Assembly (NCBI GenBank): GCA_949987705.1 | Contig: OX465286.1 | Coordinates: forward strand, 1,116,001-1,180,000 | From: Thereva unica | Lineage: Eukaryota > Arthropoda > Insecta > Diptera > Therevidae | Reading direction: 5' to 3' | DNA: 64,000 nt | Part shown: one piece after another, positions 12,956 to 25,287 of the stretch | Position numbering within the stretch: position 1 is the stretch's first letter | How the letters are laid out: each line of letters begins with the position of its first letter | Notes under the pieces: generated by a model | The model's database searches: none | Told to the model about the DNA's origin: nothing | Seen by the model: only the letters and a program-made list of their open reading frames with translations | Translations under genes and position numbers: made by a program

Positions 12956-14115
12956 GACCAAATAAAGTGCGCTGAACTCGGGGGAGCGAGCCCTTTCCAA
13001 CGATACCCCGTTCATTAAGATCCCAGCACTTTCGTGAAATCGACCAAAAATATCCCAAGGGGAACCCCTTTGAAAATTTTCCGGTTTTGGGAAAATTCCG
13101 GAGTGGCCCTTTTTTGGATGGGAAATTGTTAGGGTCCTCCCAGGGAGTCTGTGAATTCAATCCCACCCCGGGCTGACCAGTATTTCCCGAGATAATGGGC
13201 ATTCTGCAGCCCCCCTTGGGGAAATCACAAAAGAGGGGATAACTCCCGAACCCCTTGGAATTTCTGGACCAAATAAAGTGCGCTGAACTCGGGGGAGCGA
13301 GCCCTTTCCAACGATACCCCATTCATTAGGATCCCAGCACTTTCGTGAAATCGACCAAAAATATCCCAAGGGGTACCCCTTTGAAAATTTTCCGGTTTTG
13401 GGAAAATTCCGGAGTGGCCCTTTTTTGGCTGGGAAATTGTTAGGGACCTCCCAGGGAGGCTGTGAATTCAATCCCACCCCGGGCTGACCAGTATTTCCCG
13501 AGATAATGGGCATTCTGCAGCCCCCCTTGGGGAAATCACAAAAGAGGGGATAACTCCCGAACCCCTTGGAATTTCTGGACCAAATAGTGGCCCTTTTTTG
13601 GATGGGAAATTGTTAGGGTTCTCCCAGGGAGTCTGTGAATTGAATCCCACCCCGGGATGACCAGTATTTCCCGAGATAATGGGCATTCTGCAGCCCCCCT
13701 TGGGGAAATCACAAAAGAGGGGATAACTCCCGAACCCCTTGGAATTTCTGGACCAAATAAAGTGCGCTGAACTCGGGGGAGCGAGCCCTTTCCAACGATA
13801 CCCCATTCATTAAGATCCCAGCACTTTCGTGAAATCGACCAAAAATATCCCAAGGGGTACCCCTTTGAAAATTTTCCGGTTTTGGGAAAATTCTGGAGTG
13901 GCCCTTTTTTGGATGGGAAGTTGTTAGGGACCTCCCAGGGAGGCTGTGAATTCAATCCCACCCCGGGCTGACCAGTATTTCCCGAGATAATGGGCATTCT
14001 GCAGCCCCCCTTGGGGAAATCACAAAAGAGGGGATAACTCCCGAACCCCTTGGAATTTCTGGACCAAATAAAGTGCGCTGAACTCGGGGGAGCGAGCCCT
14101 TTCCAACGATACCCC
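12956..14115. repeat. Segmental copy a (partner at 17967-19126)
   Basis: Four successive units, including the 138-bp-deleted one at 13578, match those beginning at 17967 with a constant shift of 5,011 bp (17 units minus two 138-bp deletions). Differences seen: a G-to-C or A-to-C type change near 13429 in the left copy, where GGATGG reads GGCTGG, and a C-to-T change near 13620. Confidence 0.75.
13578..13750. repeat. 173-bp monomer with 138-bp deletion, first copy
   Basis: The unit jumps from offset 9 (base 13586) to offset 148 (base 13587). The deletion removes the AATAAA hexamer, the palindrome and the inverted repeat. An AGTG motif lies near each end of the lost segment, at offsets 11-14 and 147-150, so slippage is a possible cause. 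The remaining part belongs to the linked T180/T193/G203/A218 family, and this copy alone has T at offset 181. Confidence 0.95.
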
Positions 14116-16035
14116 ATTCATTAGGATCCCAGCACTTTCGTGAAATCGACCAAAAATATCCCAAGGGGTACCCCTTTGAAAATTTTCCGGTTTTGGGAAA
14201 ATTCTGGAGTGGCCCTTTTTTGGATGGGAAATTGTTAGGGACCTCCCAGGGAGGCTGTGAATTCAATCCCACCCCGGGCTGACCAGTATTTCCCGAGATA
14301 ATGGGCATTCTGCAGCCCCCCTTGGGGAAATCACAAAAGAGGGGATAACTCCCGAACCCCTTGGAATTTCTGGACCAAATAAAGTGCGCTGAACTCGGGG
14401 GAGCGAGCCCTTTCCAACGATACCCCATTCATTAGGATCCCAGCACTTTCGTGAAATCGACCAAAAATATCCCAAGGGGTACCCCTTTGAAAATTTTCCG
14501 GTTTTGGGAAAATTCCGGAGTGGCCCTTTTTTGGATGGGAAATTGTTAGGGACCTCCCAGGGAGGCTGTGAATTCAATCCCACCCCGGGCTGACCAGTAT
14601 TTCCCGAGATAATGGGCATTCTGCAGCCCCCCTTGGGGAAATCACAAAAGAGGGGATAACTCCCGAACCCCTTGGAATTTCTGGACCAAATAAAGTGCGC
14701 TGAACTCGGGGGAGCGAGCCCTTTCCAACGATACCCCATTCATTAGGATCCCAGCACTTTCGTGAAATCGACCAAAAATATCCCAAGGGGTACCCCTTTG
14801 AAAATTTTCCGGTTTTGGGAAAATTCCGGAGTGGCCCTTTTTTGGATGGGAAATTGTTAGGGACCTCCCAGGGAGGCTGTGAATTCAATCCCACCCCGGG
14901 CTGACCAGTATTTCCCGAGATAATGGGCATTCTGCAGCCCCCCTTGGGGAAATCACAAAAGAGGGGATAACTCTCGAACCCCTTGGAATTTCTGGACCAA
15001 ATAAAGTGCGCTGAACTCGGGGGAGCGAGCCCTTTCCAACGATACCCCATTCATTAGGATCCCAGCACTTTCGTGAAATCGACCAAAAATATCCCAAGGG
15101 GTACCCCTTTGAAAATTTTCCGGTTTTGGGAAAATTCCGGAGTGGCCCTTTTTTGGATGGGAAATTGTTAGGGACCTCCCAGGGAGGCTGTGAATTCAAT
15201 CCCACCCCGGGCTGACCAGTATTTCCCGAGATAATGGGCATTCTGCAGCCCCCCTTGGGGAAATCACAAAAGAGGGGATAACTCCCGAACCCCTTGGAAT
15301 TTCTGGACCAAATAAAGTGCGCTGAACTCGGGGGAGCGAGCCCTTTCCAACGATACCCCATTCATTAGGATCCCAGCACTTTCGTGAAATCGACCAAAAA
15401 TATCCCAAGGGGTACCCCTTTGAAAATTTTCCGGTTTTGGGAAAATTCTGGAGTGGCCCTTTTTTTGATGGGAAATTGTTAGGGACCTCCCAGGGAGGCT
15501 GTGGATTCAATCCCACCCCGGGCTGACCAGTATTTCCCGAGATAATGGGCATTCTGCAGCCCCCCTTGGGGAAATCACAAAAGAGGGGATAACTCCCGAA
15601 CCCCTTGGAATTTCTGGACCAAATAAAGTGCGCTGAACTCGGGGGAGCGAGCCCTTTCCAACGATACCCCATTCATTAAGATCCCAGCACTTTCGTGAAA
15701 TCGACCAAAAATATCCCAAAGGGTACCCCTTTGAAAATTTTCCGGTTTTGGGAAAATTCCGGAGTGGCCCTTTTTTGGATGGGAAATTGTTAGGGTCCTC
15801 CCAGGGAGTCTGTGAATTGAATCCCACCCCGGGATGACCAGTATTTCCCGAGATAATGGGCATTCTGCAGCCCCCCTTGGGGAAATCACAAAAGAGGGGA
15901 TAACTCCCGAACCCCTTGGAATTTCTGGACCAAATAAAGTGCGCTGAACTCGGGGGAGCGAGCCCTTTCCAACGATACCCCATTCATTAGGATCCCAGCA
16001 CTTTCGTGAAATCGACCAAAAATATCCCAAGGGGT
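13921..16035. repeat. Segmental copy a (partner at 19554-21668)
   Basis: About seven units match with a constant shift of 5,633 bp (19 units minus two 138-bp deletions). Rare markers confirm it: C-to-T in the ACTCC context near 14974, a T7 run near 15469, and a unit of the T180/T193/G203/A218 family with T108. A private change near 15720 (AAAGGG) distinguishes this copy. Confidence 0.85.
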
Positions 16036-17268
16036 ATCCCTTTGAAAATTTTCCGGTTTTGGGAAAATTCTGGAGTGGCCCTTTTTTGGATGGGAAATTG
16101 TTAGGGACCTCCCAGGGAGGCTGTGGATTCAATCCTACCCCGGGCTGACCAGTATTTCCCGAGATAATGGGCATTCTGCAGCCCCCCTTGGGGAAATCAC
16201 AAAAGAGGGGATAACTCCCGAACCCGTTGGAATTTCTGGACCAAATAAAGTGCGCTGAACTCGGGGGAGCGAGCCCTTTCCAACGATACCCCATTCATTA
16301 GGATCCCAGCACTTTCGTGAAATCGACCAAAAATATCCCAAGGGGAACCCCTTTGAAAATTTTCCGGTTTTGGGAAAATTCTGGAGTGGGCCTTTTTTGG
16401 ATGGGAAATTGTTAGGGACCTCCCAGGGAGGCTGTGGATTCAATCCCACCCCGGGCTGACCAGTATTTCCCGAGATAATGGGCATTCTGCAGCCCCCCTT
16501 GGGGAAATCACAAAAGAGGGGATAACTCCCGAACCCCTTGGAATTTCTGGACCAAATAAAGTGCGCTGAACTCGGGGGAGCGAGCCCTTTCCAACGATAC
16601 CCCGTTCATTAAGATCCCAGCACTTTCGTGAAATCGACCAAAAATATCCCAAGGGGAACCCCTTTGAAAATTTTCCGGTTTTGGGAAAATTCTGGAGTGG
16701 CCCTTTTTTGGATGGGAAATTGTTAGGGACCTCCCAGGGAGGCTGTGGATTCAATCCCACCCCGGGCTGACCAGTATTTCCCGAGATAATGGGCATTCTG
16801 CAGCCCCCCTTGGGGAAATCACAAAAGAGGGGATAACTCCCGAACCCGTTGGAATTTCTGGACCAAATAAAGTGCGCTGAACTCGGGGGAGCGAGCCCTT
16901 TCCAACGATACCCCATTCATTAGGATCCCAGCACTTTCGTGAAATCGACCAAAAATATCCCAAGGGGAACCCCTTTGAAAATTTTCCGGTTTTGGGAAAA
17001 TTCTGGAGTGGGCCTTTTTTGGATGGGAAATTGTTAGGGACCTCCCAGGGAGGCTGTGGATTCAATCCCACCCCGGGCTGACCAGTATTTCCCGAGATAA
17101 TGGGCATTCTGCAGCCCCCCTTGGGGAAATCACAAAAGAGGGGATAACTCCCGAACCCCTTGGAATTTCTGGACCAAATAAAGTGCGCTGAACTCGGGGG
17201 AGCGAGCCCTTTCCAACGATACCCCATTCATTAAGATCCCAGCACTTTCGTGAAATCGACCAAAAATA
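15928..17268. repeat. Segmental copy a (partner at 22182-23833)
   Basis: The unit order is T110/G199/T209, then A108/G152/G199, then G55/A108/G199, then A108/G152/G199. It recurs at 22182-23833 with one extra unit in the partner. The right limit is the palindrome of the unit at 17172, where the partner has the 4-bp deletion. Confidence 0.75.
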
Positions 17269-17793
17269 TCCCAAGGGGTACCCCTTTGAAAATTTTCCGG
17301 TTTTGGGAAAATTCCGGAGTGGCCCTTTTTTGGATGGGAAATTGTTAGGGACCTCCCAGGGAGGCTGTGAATTCAATCCTACCCCGGGCTGACCAGTATT
17401 TCCCGAGATAATGGGCATTCTGCAGCCCCCCTTGGGGAAATCACAAAAGAGGGGATAACTCCCGAACCCCTTGGAATTTCTGGACCAAATAAAGTGCGCT
17501 GAACTCGGGGGAGCGAGCCCTTTCCAACGATACCCCATTCATTAGGATCCCAGCACTTTCGTGAAATCGACCAAAAATATCCCAAGGGGTACCCCTTTGA
17601 AAATTTTCCGGTTTTGGGAAAATTCCGGAGTGGCCCTTTTTTGGATGGGAAATTGTTAGGGACCTCCCAGGGAGGCTGTGAATTCAATCCCACCCCGGGC
17701 TGACCAGTATTTCCCGAGATAATGGGCATTCTGCAGCCCCCCTTGGGGAAATCACAAAAGAGGGGATAACTCCCGAACCCCTTGGAATTTCTG

Positions 17794-17966
17794 GACCAAA
17801 TAGTGGCCCTTTTTTGGATGGGAAATTGTTAGGGTCCTCCCAGGGAGTCTGTGAATTGAATCCCACCCCGGGATGACCAGTATTTCCCGAGATAATGGGC
17901 ATTCTGCAGCCCCCCTTGGGGAAATCACAAAAGAGGGGATAACTCCCGAACCCCTTGGAATTTCTG
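17794..17966. repeat. 173-bp monomer with 138-bp deletion, second copy
   Basis: It has the same joint as the copy at 13578 but the usual C at offset 181. The pair of units 17483-17966 recurs at 18278-18761, a shift of 795 bp (three units minus 138), which shows a very local duplication carrying the deleted unit. Confidence 0.95.
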
Positions 17967-19126
17967 GACCAAATAAAGTGCGCTGAACTCGGGGGAGCGA
18001 GCCCTTTCCAACGATACCCCGTTCATTAAGATCCCAGCACTTTCGTGAAATCGACCAAAAATATCCCAAGGGGAACCCCTTTGAAAATTTTCCGGTTTTG
18101 GGAAAATTCCGGAGTGGCCCTTTTTTGGATGGGAAATTGTTAGGGTCCTCCCAGGGAGTCTGTGAATTCAATCCCACCCCGGGCTGACCAGTATTTCCCG
18201 AGATAATGGGCATTCTGCAGCCCCCCTTGGGGAAATCACAAAAGAGGGGATAACTCCCGAACCCCTTGGAATTTCTGGACCAAATAAAGTGCGCTGAACT
18301 CGGGGGAGCGAGCCCTTTCCAACGATACCCCATTCATTAGGATCCCAGCACTTTCGTGAAATCGACCAAAAATATCCCAAGGGGTACCCCTTTGAAAATT
18401 TTCCGGTTTTGGGAAAATTCCGGAGTGGCCCTTTTTTGGATGGGAAATTGTTAGGGACCTCCCAGGGAGGCTGTGAATTCAATCCCACCCCGGGCTGACC
18501 AGTATTTCCCGAGATAATGGGCATTCTGCAGCCCCCCTTGGGGAAATCACAAAAGAGGGGATAACTCCCGAACCCCTTGGAATTTCTGGACCAAATAGTG
18601 GCCCTTTTTTGGATGGGAAATTGTTAGGGTCCTCCCAGGGAGTCTGTGAATTGAATCCCACCCCGGGATGACCAGTATTTCCCGAGATAATGGGCATTCT
18701 GCAGCCCCCCTTGGGGAAATCACAAAAGAGGGGATAACTCCCGAACCCCTTGGAATTTCTGGACCAAATAAAGTGCGCTGAACTCGGGGGAGCGAGCCCT
18801 TTCCAACGATACCCCATTCATTAAGATCCCAGCACTTTCGTGAAATCGACCAAAAATATCCCAAGGGGTACCCCTTTGAAAATTTTCCGGTTTTGGGAAA
18901 ATTCTGGAGTGGCCCTTTTTTGGATGGGAAGTTGTTAGGGACCTCCCAGGGAGGCTGTGAATTCAATCCCACCCCGGGCTGACCAGTATTTCCCGAGATA
19001 ATGGGCATTCTGCAGCCCCCCTTGGGGAAATCACAAAAGAGGGGATAACTCCCGAACCCCTTGGAATTTCTGGACCAAATAAAGTGCGCTGAACTCGGGG
19101 GAGCGAGCCCTTTCCAACGATACCCC
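17967..19126. repeat. Segmental copy b (partner at 12956-14115)
   Basis: Same order of units as the left partner: a G55/A108/C144/T180/T193 unit, a G63/C144 unit, a 138-bp-deleted unit, then a G170 unit. Agreement ends at offset 55 of the next unit. Confidence 0.75.
18589..18761. repeat. 173-bp monomer with 138-bp deletion, third copy
   Basis: It has the identical joint and alleles to the copy at 17794. It is followed by a G170 unit, as the first copy at 13578 is. It therefore shares its left context with the second copy and its right context with the first. Confidence 0.95.
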
Positions 19127-19553
19127 GTTCATTAAGATCCCAGCACTTTCGTGAAATCGACCAAAAATATCCCAAGGGGTACCCCTTTGAAAATTTTCCG
19201 GTTTTGGGAAAATTCTGGAGTGGCCCTTTTTTGGATGGGAAGTTGTTAGGGACCTCCCAGGGAGGCTGTGAATTCAATCCCACCCCGGGCTGACCAGTAT
19301 TTCCCGAGATAATGGGCATTCTGCAGCCCCCCTTGGGGAAATCACAAAAGAGGGGATAACTCCCGAACCCCTTGGAATTTCTGGACCAAATAAAGTGCGC
19401 TGAACTCGGGGGAGCGAGCCCTTTCCAACGATACCCCATTCATTAAGATCCCAGCACTTTCGTGAAATCGACCAAAAATATCCCAAGGGGTACCCCTTTG
19501 AAAATTTTCCGGTTTTGGGAAAATTCCGGAGTGGCCCTTTTTTGGATGGGAAA

Positions 19554-21668
19554 TTGTTAGGGACCTCCCAGGGAGGCTGTGAATTCAATCCCACCCCGGG
19601 CTGACCAGTATTTCCCGAGATAATGGGCATTCTGCAGCCCCCCTTGGGGAAATCACAAAAGAGGGGATAACTCCCGAACCCCTTGGAATTTCTGGACCAA
19701 ATAAAGTGCGCTGAACTCGGGGGAGCGAGCCCTTTCCAACGATACCCCATTCATTAGGATCCCAGCACTTTCGTGAAATCGACCAAAAATATCCCAAGGG
19801 GTACCCCTTTGAAAATTTTCCGGTTTTGGGAAAATTCTGGAGTGGCCCTTTTTTGGATGGGAAATTGTTAGGGACCTCCCAGGGAGGCTGTGAATTCAAT
19901 CCCACCCCGGGCTGACCAGTATTTCCCGAGATAATGGGCATTCTGCAGCCCCCCTTGGGGAAATCACAAAAGAGGGGATAACTCCCGAACCCCTTGGAAT
20001 TTCTGGACCAAATAAAGTGCGCTGAACTCGGGGGAGCGAGCCCTTTCCAACGATACCCCATTCATTAGGATCCCAGCACTTTCGTGAAATCGACCAAAAA
20101 TATCCCAAGGGGTACCCCTTTGAAAATTTTCCGGTTTTGGGAAAATTCCGGAGTGGCCCTTTTTTGGATGGGAAATTGTTAGGGACCTCCCAGGGAGGCT
20201 GTGAATTCAATCCCACCCCGGGCTGACCAGTATTTCCCGAGATAATGGGCATTCTGCAGCCCCCCTTGGGGAAATCACAAAAGAGGGGATAACTCCCGAA
20301 CCCCTTGGAATTTCTGGACCAAATAAAGTGCGCTGAACTCGGGGGAGCGAGCCCTTTCCAACGATACCCCATTCATTAGGATCCCAGCACTTTCGTGAAA
20401 TCGACCAAAAATATCCCAAGGGGTACCCCTTTGAAAATTTTCCGGTTTTGGGAAAATTCCGGAGTGGCCCTTTTTTGGATGGGAAATTGTTAGGGACCTC
20501 CCAGGGAGGCTGTGAATTCAATCCCACCCCGGGCTGACCAGTATTTCCCGAGATAATGGGCATTCTGCAGCCCCCCTTGGGGAAATCACAAAAGAGGGGA
20601 TAACTCTCGAACCCCTTGGAATTTCTGGACCAAATAAAGTGCGCTGAACTCGGGGGAGCGAGCCCTTTCCAACGATACCCCATTCATTAGGATCCCAGCA
20701 CTTTCGTGAAATCGACCAAAAATATCCCAAGGGGTACCCCTTTGAAAATTTTCCGGTTTTGGGAAAATTCCGGAGTGGCCCTTTTTTGGATGGGAAATTG
20801 TTAGGGACCTCCCAGGGAGGCTGTGAATTCAATCCCACCCCGGGCTGACCAGTATTTCCCGAGATAATGGGCATTCTGCAGCCCCCCTTGGGGAAATCAC
20901 AAAAGAGGGGATAACTCCCGAACCCCTTGGAATTTCTGGACCAAATAAAGTGCGCTGAACTCGGGGGAGCGAGCCCTTTCCAACGATACCCCATTCATTA
21001 GGATCCCAGCACTTTCGTGAAATCGACCAAAAATATCCCAAGGGGTACCCCTTTGAAAATTTTCCGGTTTTGGGAAAATTCTGGAGTGGCCCTTTTTTTG
21101 ATGGGAAATTGTTAGGGACCTCCCAGGGAGGCTGTGGATTCAATCCCACCCCGGGCTGACCAGTATTTCCCGAGATAATGGGCATTCTGCAGCCCCCCTT
21201 GGGGAAATCACAAAAGAGGGGATAACTCCCGAACCCCTTGGAATTTCTGGACCAAATAAAGTGCGCTGAACTCGGGGGAGCGAGCCCTTTCCAACGATAC
21301 CCCATTCATTAAGATCCCAGCACTTTCGTGAAATCGACCAAAAATATCCCAAGGGGTACCCCTTTGAAAATTTTCCGGTTTTGAGAAAATTCCGGAGTGG
21401 CCCTTTTTTGGATGGGAAATTGTTAGGGTCCTCCCAGGGAGTCTGTGAATTGAATCCCACCCCGGGATGACCAGTATTTCCCGAGATAATGGGCATTCTG
21501 CAGCCCCCCTTGGGGAAATCACAAAAGAGGGGATAACTCCCGAACCCCTTGGAATTTCTGGACCAAATAAAGTGCGCTGAACTCGGGGGAGCGAGCCCTT
21601 TCCAACGATACCCCATTCATTAGGATCCCAGCACTTTCGTGAAATCGACCAAAAATATCCCAAGGGGT
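19554..21668. repeat. Segmental copy b (partner at 13921-16035)
   Basis: It carries the same rare markers as its partner, near 20607 and 21105. A private G-to-A near 21384 (TTGAGAAAA) is specific to this copy. Agreement stops at the palindrome of the unit starting at 21561. Confidence 0.85.
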
Positions 21669-21871
21669 ACCCCTTTGAAAATTTTCCGGTTTTGGGAAAA
21701 TTCTGGAGTGGCCCTTTTTTGGATTGGAAATTGTTAGGGACCTCCCAGGGAGGCTGTGAATTCAATCCCACCCCGGGCTGACCAGTATTTCCCGAGATAA
21801 TGGGCATTCTGCAGCCCCCCTTGGGGAAATCACAAAAGAGGGGATAACTCCCGAACCCCTTGGAATTTCTG

Positions 21872-22181
21872 GACCAAATAAAGTGCGCTGAACTCGGGGG
21901 AGCGAGCCCTTTCCAACGATACCCCGTTCATTAAGATCCCAGCACTTTCGTGAAATCGACCAAAAATATCCCAAGGGGTACCCCTTTGAAAATTTTCCGG
22001 TTTTGGGAAAATTCTGGAGTGGCCCTTTTTTGGATGGGAAATTGTTAGGGACCTCCCAGGGAGGCTGTGAATTCAATCCCACCCCGGGCTGACCAGTATT
22101 TCCCGAGATAATGGGCATTCTGCAGCCCCCTTGGGGAAATCACAAAAGAGGGGATAACTCCCGAACCCCTTGGAATTTCTG
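21872..22181. repeat. 310-bp monomer: C run shortened from six to five
   Basis: The C6 before TTGGGG (offsets 255-260) has five C near 22127-22131. It is the only small indel in the window that is not at the 14-bp palindrome, and it is a simple homopolymer change. It could be real or a residual sequencing error. Confidence 0.85.
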
Positions 22182-23833
22182 GACCAAATAAAGTGCGCTG
22201 AACTCGGGGGAGCGAGCCCTTTCCAACGATACCCCATTCATTAGGATCCCAGCACTTTCGTGAAATCGACCAAAAATATCCCAAGGGGTATCCCTTTGAA
22301 AATTTTCCGGTTTTGGGAAAATTCTGGAGTGGCCCTTTTTTGGATGGGAAATTGTTAGGGACCTCCCAGGGAGGCTGTGGATTCAATCCTACCCCGGGCT
22401 GACCAGTATTTCCCGAGATAATGGGCATTCTGCAGCCCCCCTTGGGGAAATCACAAAAGAGGGGATAACTCCCGAACCCGTTGGAATTTCTGGACCAAAT
22501 AAAGTGCGCTGAACTCGGGGGAGCGAGCCCTTTCCAACGATACCCCATTCATTAGGATCCCAGCACTTTCGTGAAATCGACCAAAAATATCCCAAGGGGA
22601 ACCCCTTTGAAAATTTTCCGGTTTTGGGAAAATTCTGGAGTGGGCCTTTTTTGGATGGGAAATTGTTAGGGACCTCCCAGGGAGGCTGTGGATTCAATCC
22701 CACCCCGGGCTGACCAGTATTTCCCGAGATAATGGGCATTCTGCAGCCCCCCTTGGGGAAATCACAAAAGAGGGGATAACTCCCGAACCCCTTGGAATTT
22801 CTGGACCAAATAAAGTGCGCTGAACTCGGGGGAGCGAGCCCTTTCCAACGATACCCCATTCATTAGGATCCCAGCACTTTCGTGAAATCGACCAAAAATA
22901 TCCCAAGGGGAACCCCTTTGAAAATTTTCCGGTTTTGGGAAAATTCTGGAGTGGGCCTTTTTTGGATGGGAAATTGTTAGGGACCTCCCAGGGAGGCTGT
23001 GGATTCAATCCCACCCCGGGCTGACCAGTATTTCCCGAGATAATGGGCATTCTGCAGCCCCCCTTGGGGAAATCACAAAAGAGGGGATAACTCCCGAACC
23101 CCTTGGAATTTCTGGACCAAATAAAGTGCGCTGAACTCGGGGGAGCGAGCCCTTTCCAACGATACCCCGTTCATTAAGATCCCAGCACTTTCGTGAAATC
23201 GACCAAAAATATCCCAAGGGGAACCCCTTTGAAAATTTTCCGGTTTTGGGAAAATTCTGGAGTGGCCCTTTTTTGGATGGGAAATTGTTAGGGACCTCCC
23301 AGGGAGGCTGTGGATTCAATCCCACCCCGGGCTGACCAGTATTTCCCGAGATAATGGGCATTCTGCAGCCCCCCTTGGGGAAATCACAAAAGAGGGGATA
23401 ACTCCCGAACCCGTTGGAATTTCTGGACCAAATAAAGTGCGCTGAACTCGGGGGAGCGAGCCCTTTCCAACGATACCCCATTCATTAGGATCCCAGCACT
23501 TTCGTGAAATCGACCAAAAATATCCCAAGGGGAACCCCTTTGAAAATTTTCCGGTTTTGGGAAAATTCTGGAGTGGGCCTTTTTTGGATGGGAAATTGTT
23601 AGGGACCTCCCAGGGAGGCTGTGGATTCAATCCCACCCCGGGCTGACCAGTATTTCCCGAGATAATGGGCATTCTGCAGCCCCCCTTGGGGAAATCACAA
23701 AAGAGGGGATAACTCCCGAACCCCTTGGAATTTCTGGACCAAATAAAGTGCGCTGAACTCGGGGGAGCGAGCCCTTTCCAACGATACCCCATTCATTAAG
23801 ATCCCAGCACTTTCGTGAAATCGACCAAAAATA
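22182..23833. repeat. Segmental copy b with one additional internal unit
   Basis: Units starting at 22493 and 22804 have the same alleles (G63, A108, G152, G199), whereas the partner at 15928-17268 has only one such unit here. Part of this block (22804 onward) recurs with the 4-bp-deleted unit at 27465, 31503 and, in part, 36640. Confidence 0.75.
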
Positions 23834-24043
23834 CCCCAAGGGCCCTTTGAAAATTTTCCGGTTTTGGGAAAATTCTGGAGTGGCCCTTTTTTGGATGGGA
23901 AGTTGTTAGGGACCTCCCAGGGAGGCTGTGAATTCAATCCCACCCCAGGCTGACCAGTATTTCCCGAGATAATGGGCATTCTGCAGCCCCCCTTGGGGAA
24001 ATCACAAAAGAGGGGATAACTCCCGAACCCCTTGGAATTTCTG
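23737..24043. repeat. 307-bp monomer with 4-bp palindrome deletion (first of 11)
   Basis: The palindrome centre is lost, leaving GGGCCC at 23840-23845. A T-to-C change at offset 98 accompanies it, as in all other copies. The unit also has G170 and A215. Sharing of four linked features indicates a single origin for all 11 copies. Confidence 0.93.
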
Positions 24044-25287
24044 GACCAAATAAAGTGCGCTGAACTCGGGGGAGCGAGCCCTTTCCAACGATACCCCATT
24101 CATTAGGATCCCAGCACTTTCGTGAAATCGACCAAAAATATCCCAAGGGGTACCCCTTTGAAAATTTTCCGGTTTTGGGAAAATTCTGGAGTGGGCCTTT
24201 TTTGGATGGGAAATTGTTAGGGACCTCCCAGGGAGGCTGTGAATTCAATCCCACCCCGGGCTGACCAGTATTACCCGAGATAATGGGCATTCTGCAGCCC
24301 CCCTTGGGGAAATCACAAAAGAGGGGATAACTCCCGAACCCCTTGGAATTTCTGGACCAAATAAAGTGCGCTGAACTCGGGGGAGCGAGCCCTTTCCAAC
24401 GATACCCCATTCATTAGGATCCCAGCACTTTCGTGAAATCGACCAAAAATATCCCAAGGGGAACCCCTTTGAAAATTTTCCGGTTTTGGGAAAATTCCGG
24501 AGTGGCCCTTTTTTGGATGGGAAATTGTTAGGGTCCTCCCAGGGAGTCTGTGAATTGAATCCCACCCCGGGATGACCAGTATTTCCCGAGATAATGGGCA
24601 TTCTGCAGCCCCCCTTGGGGAAATCACAAAAGAGGGGATAACTCCCGAACCCCTTGGAATTTCTGGACCAAATAAAGTGCGCTGAACTCGGGGGAGCGAG
24701 CCCTTTCCAACGATACCCCGTTCATTAAGATCCCAGCACTTTCGTGAAATCGACCAAAAATATCCCAAGGGGAACCCCTTTGAAAATTTTCCGGTTTTGG
24801 GAAAATTCTGGAGTGGCCCTTTTTTGGATGGGAAATTGTTAGGGACCTCCCAGGGAGGCTGTGGATTCAATCCCACCCCGGGCTGACCAGTATTTCCCGA
24901 GATAATGGGCATTCTGCAGCCCCCCTTGGGGAAATCACAAAAGAGGGGATAACTCCCGAACCCGTTGGAATTTCTGGACCAAATAAAGTGCGCTGAACTC
25001 GGGGGAGCGAGCCCTTTCCAACGATACCCCGTTCATTAAGATCCCAGCACTTTCGTGAAATCGACCAAAAATATCCCAAGGGGAACCCCTTTGAAAATTT
25101 TCCGGTTTTGGGAAAATTCCGGAGTGGCCCTTTTTTGGATGGGAAATTGTTAGGGTCCTCCCAGGGAGTCTGTGAATTGAATCCCACCCCGGGATGACCA
25201 GTATTTCCCGAGATAATGGGCATTCTGCAGCCCCCCTTGGGGAAATCACAAAAGAGGGGATAACTCCCGAACCCCTTGGAATTTCTG
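24044..25287. repeat. Four mixed monomers before the 13-unit block
   Basis: The first unit has G152 and a T-to-A change near 24273. The other three alternate between the T180/T193/G203/A218 family (24355, 24977) and a G55/A108/G199/G299 unit (24666). The similar alternation at 34.0-35.2 kb and 43.0-44.2 kb suggests a recurrent two-unit motif. Confidence 0.7.
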
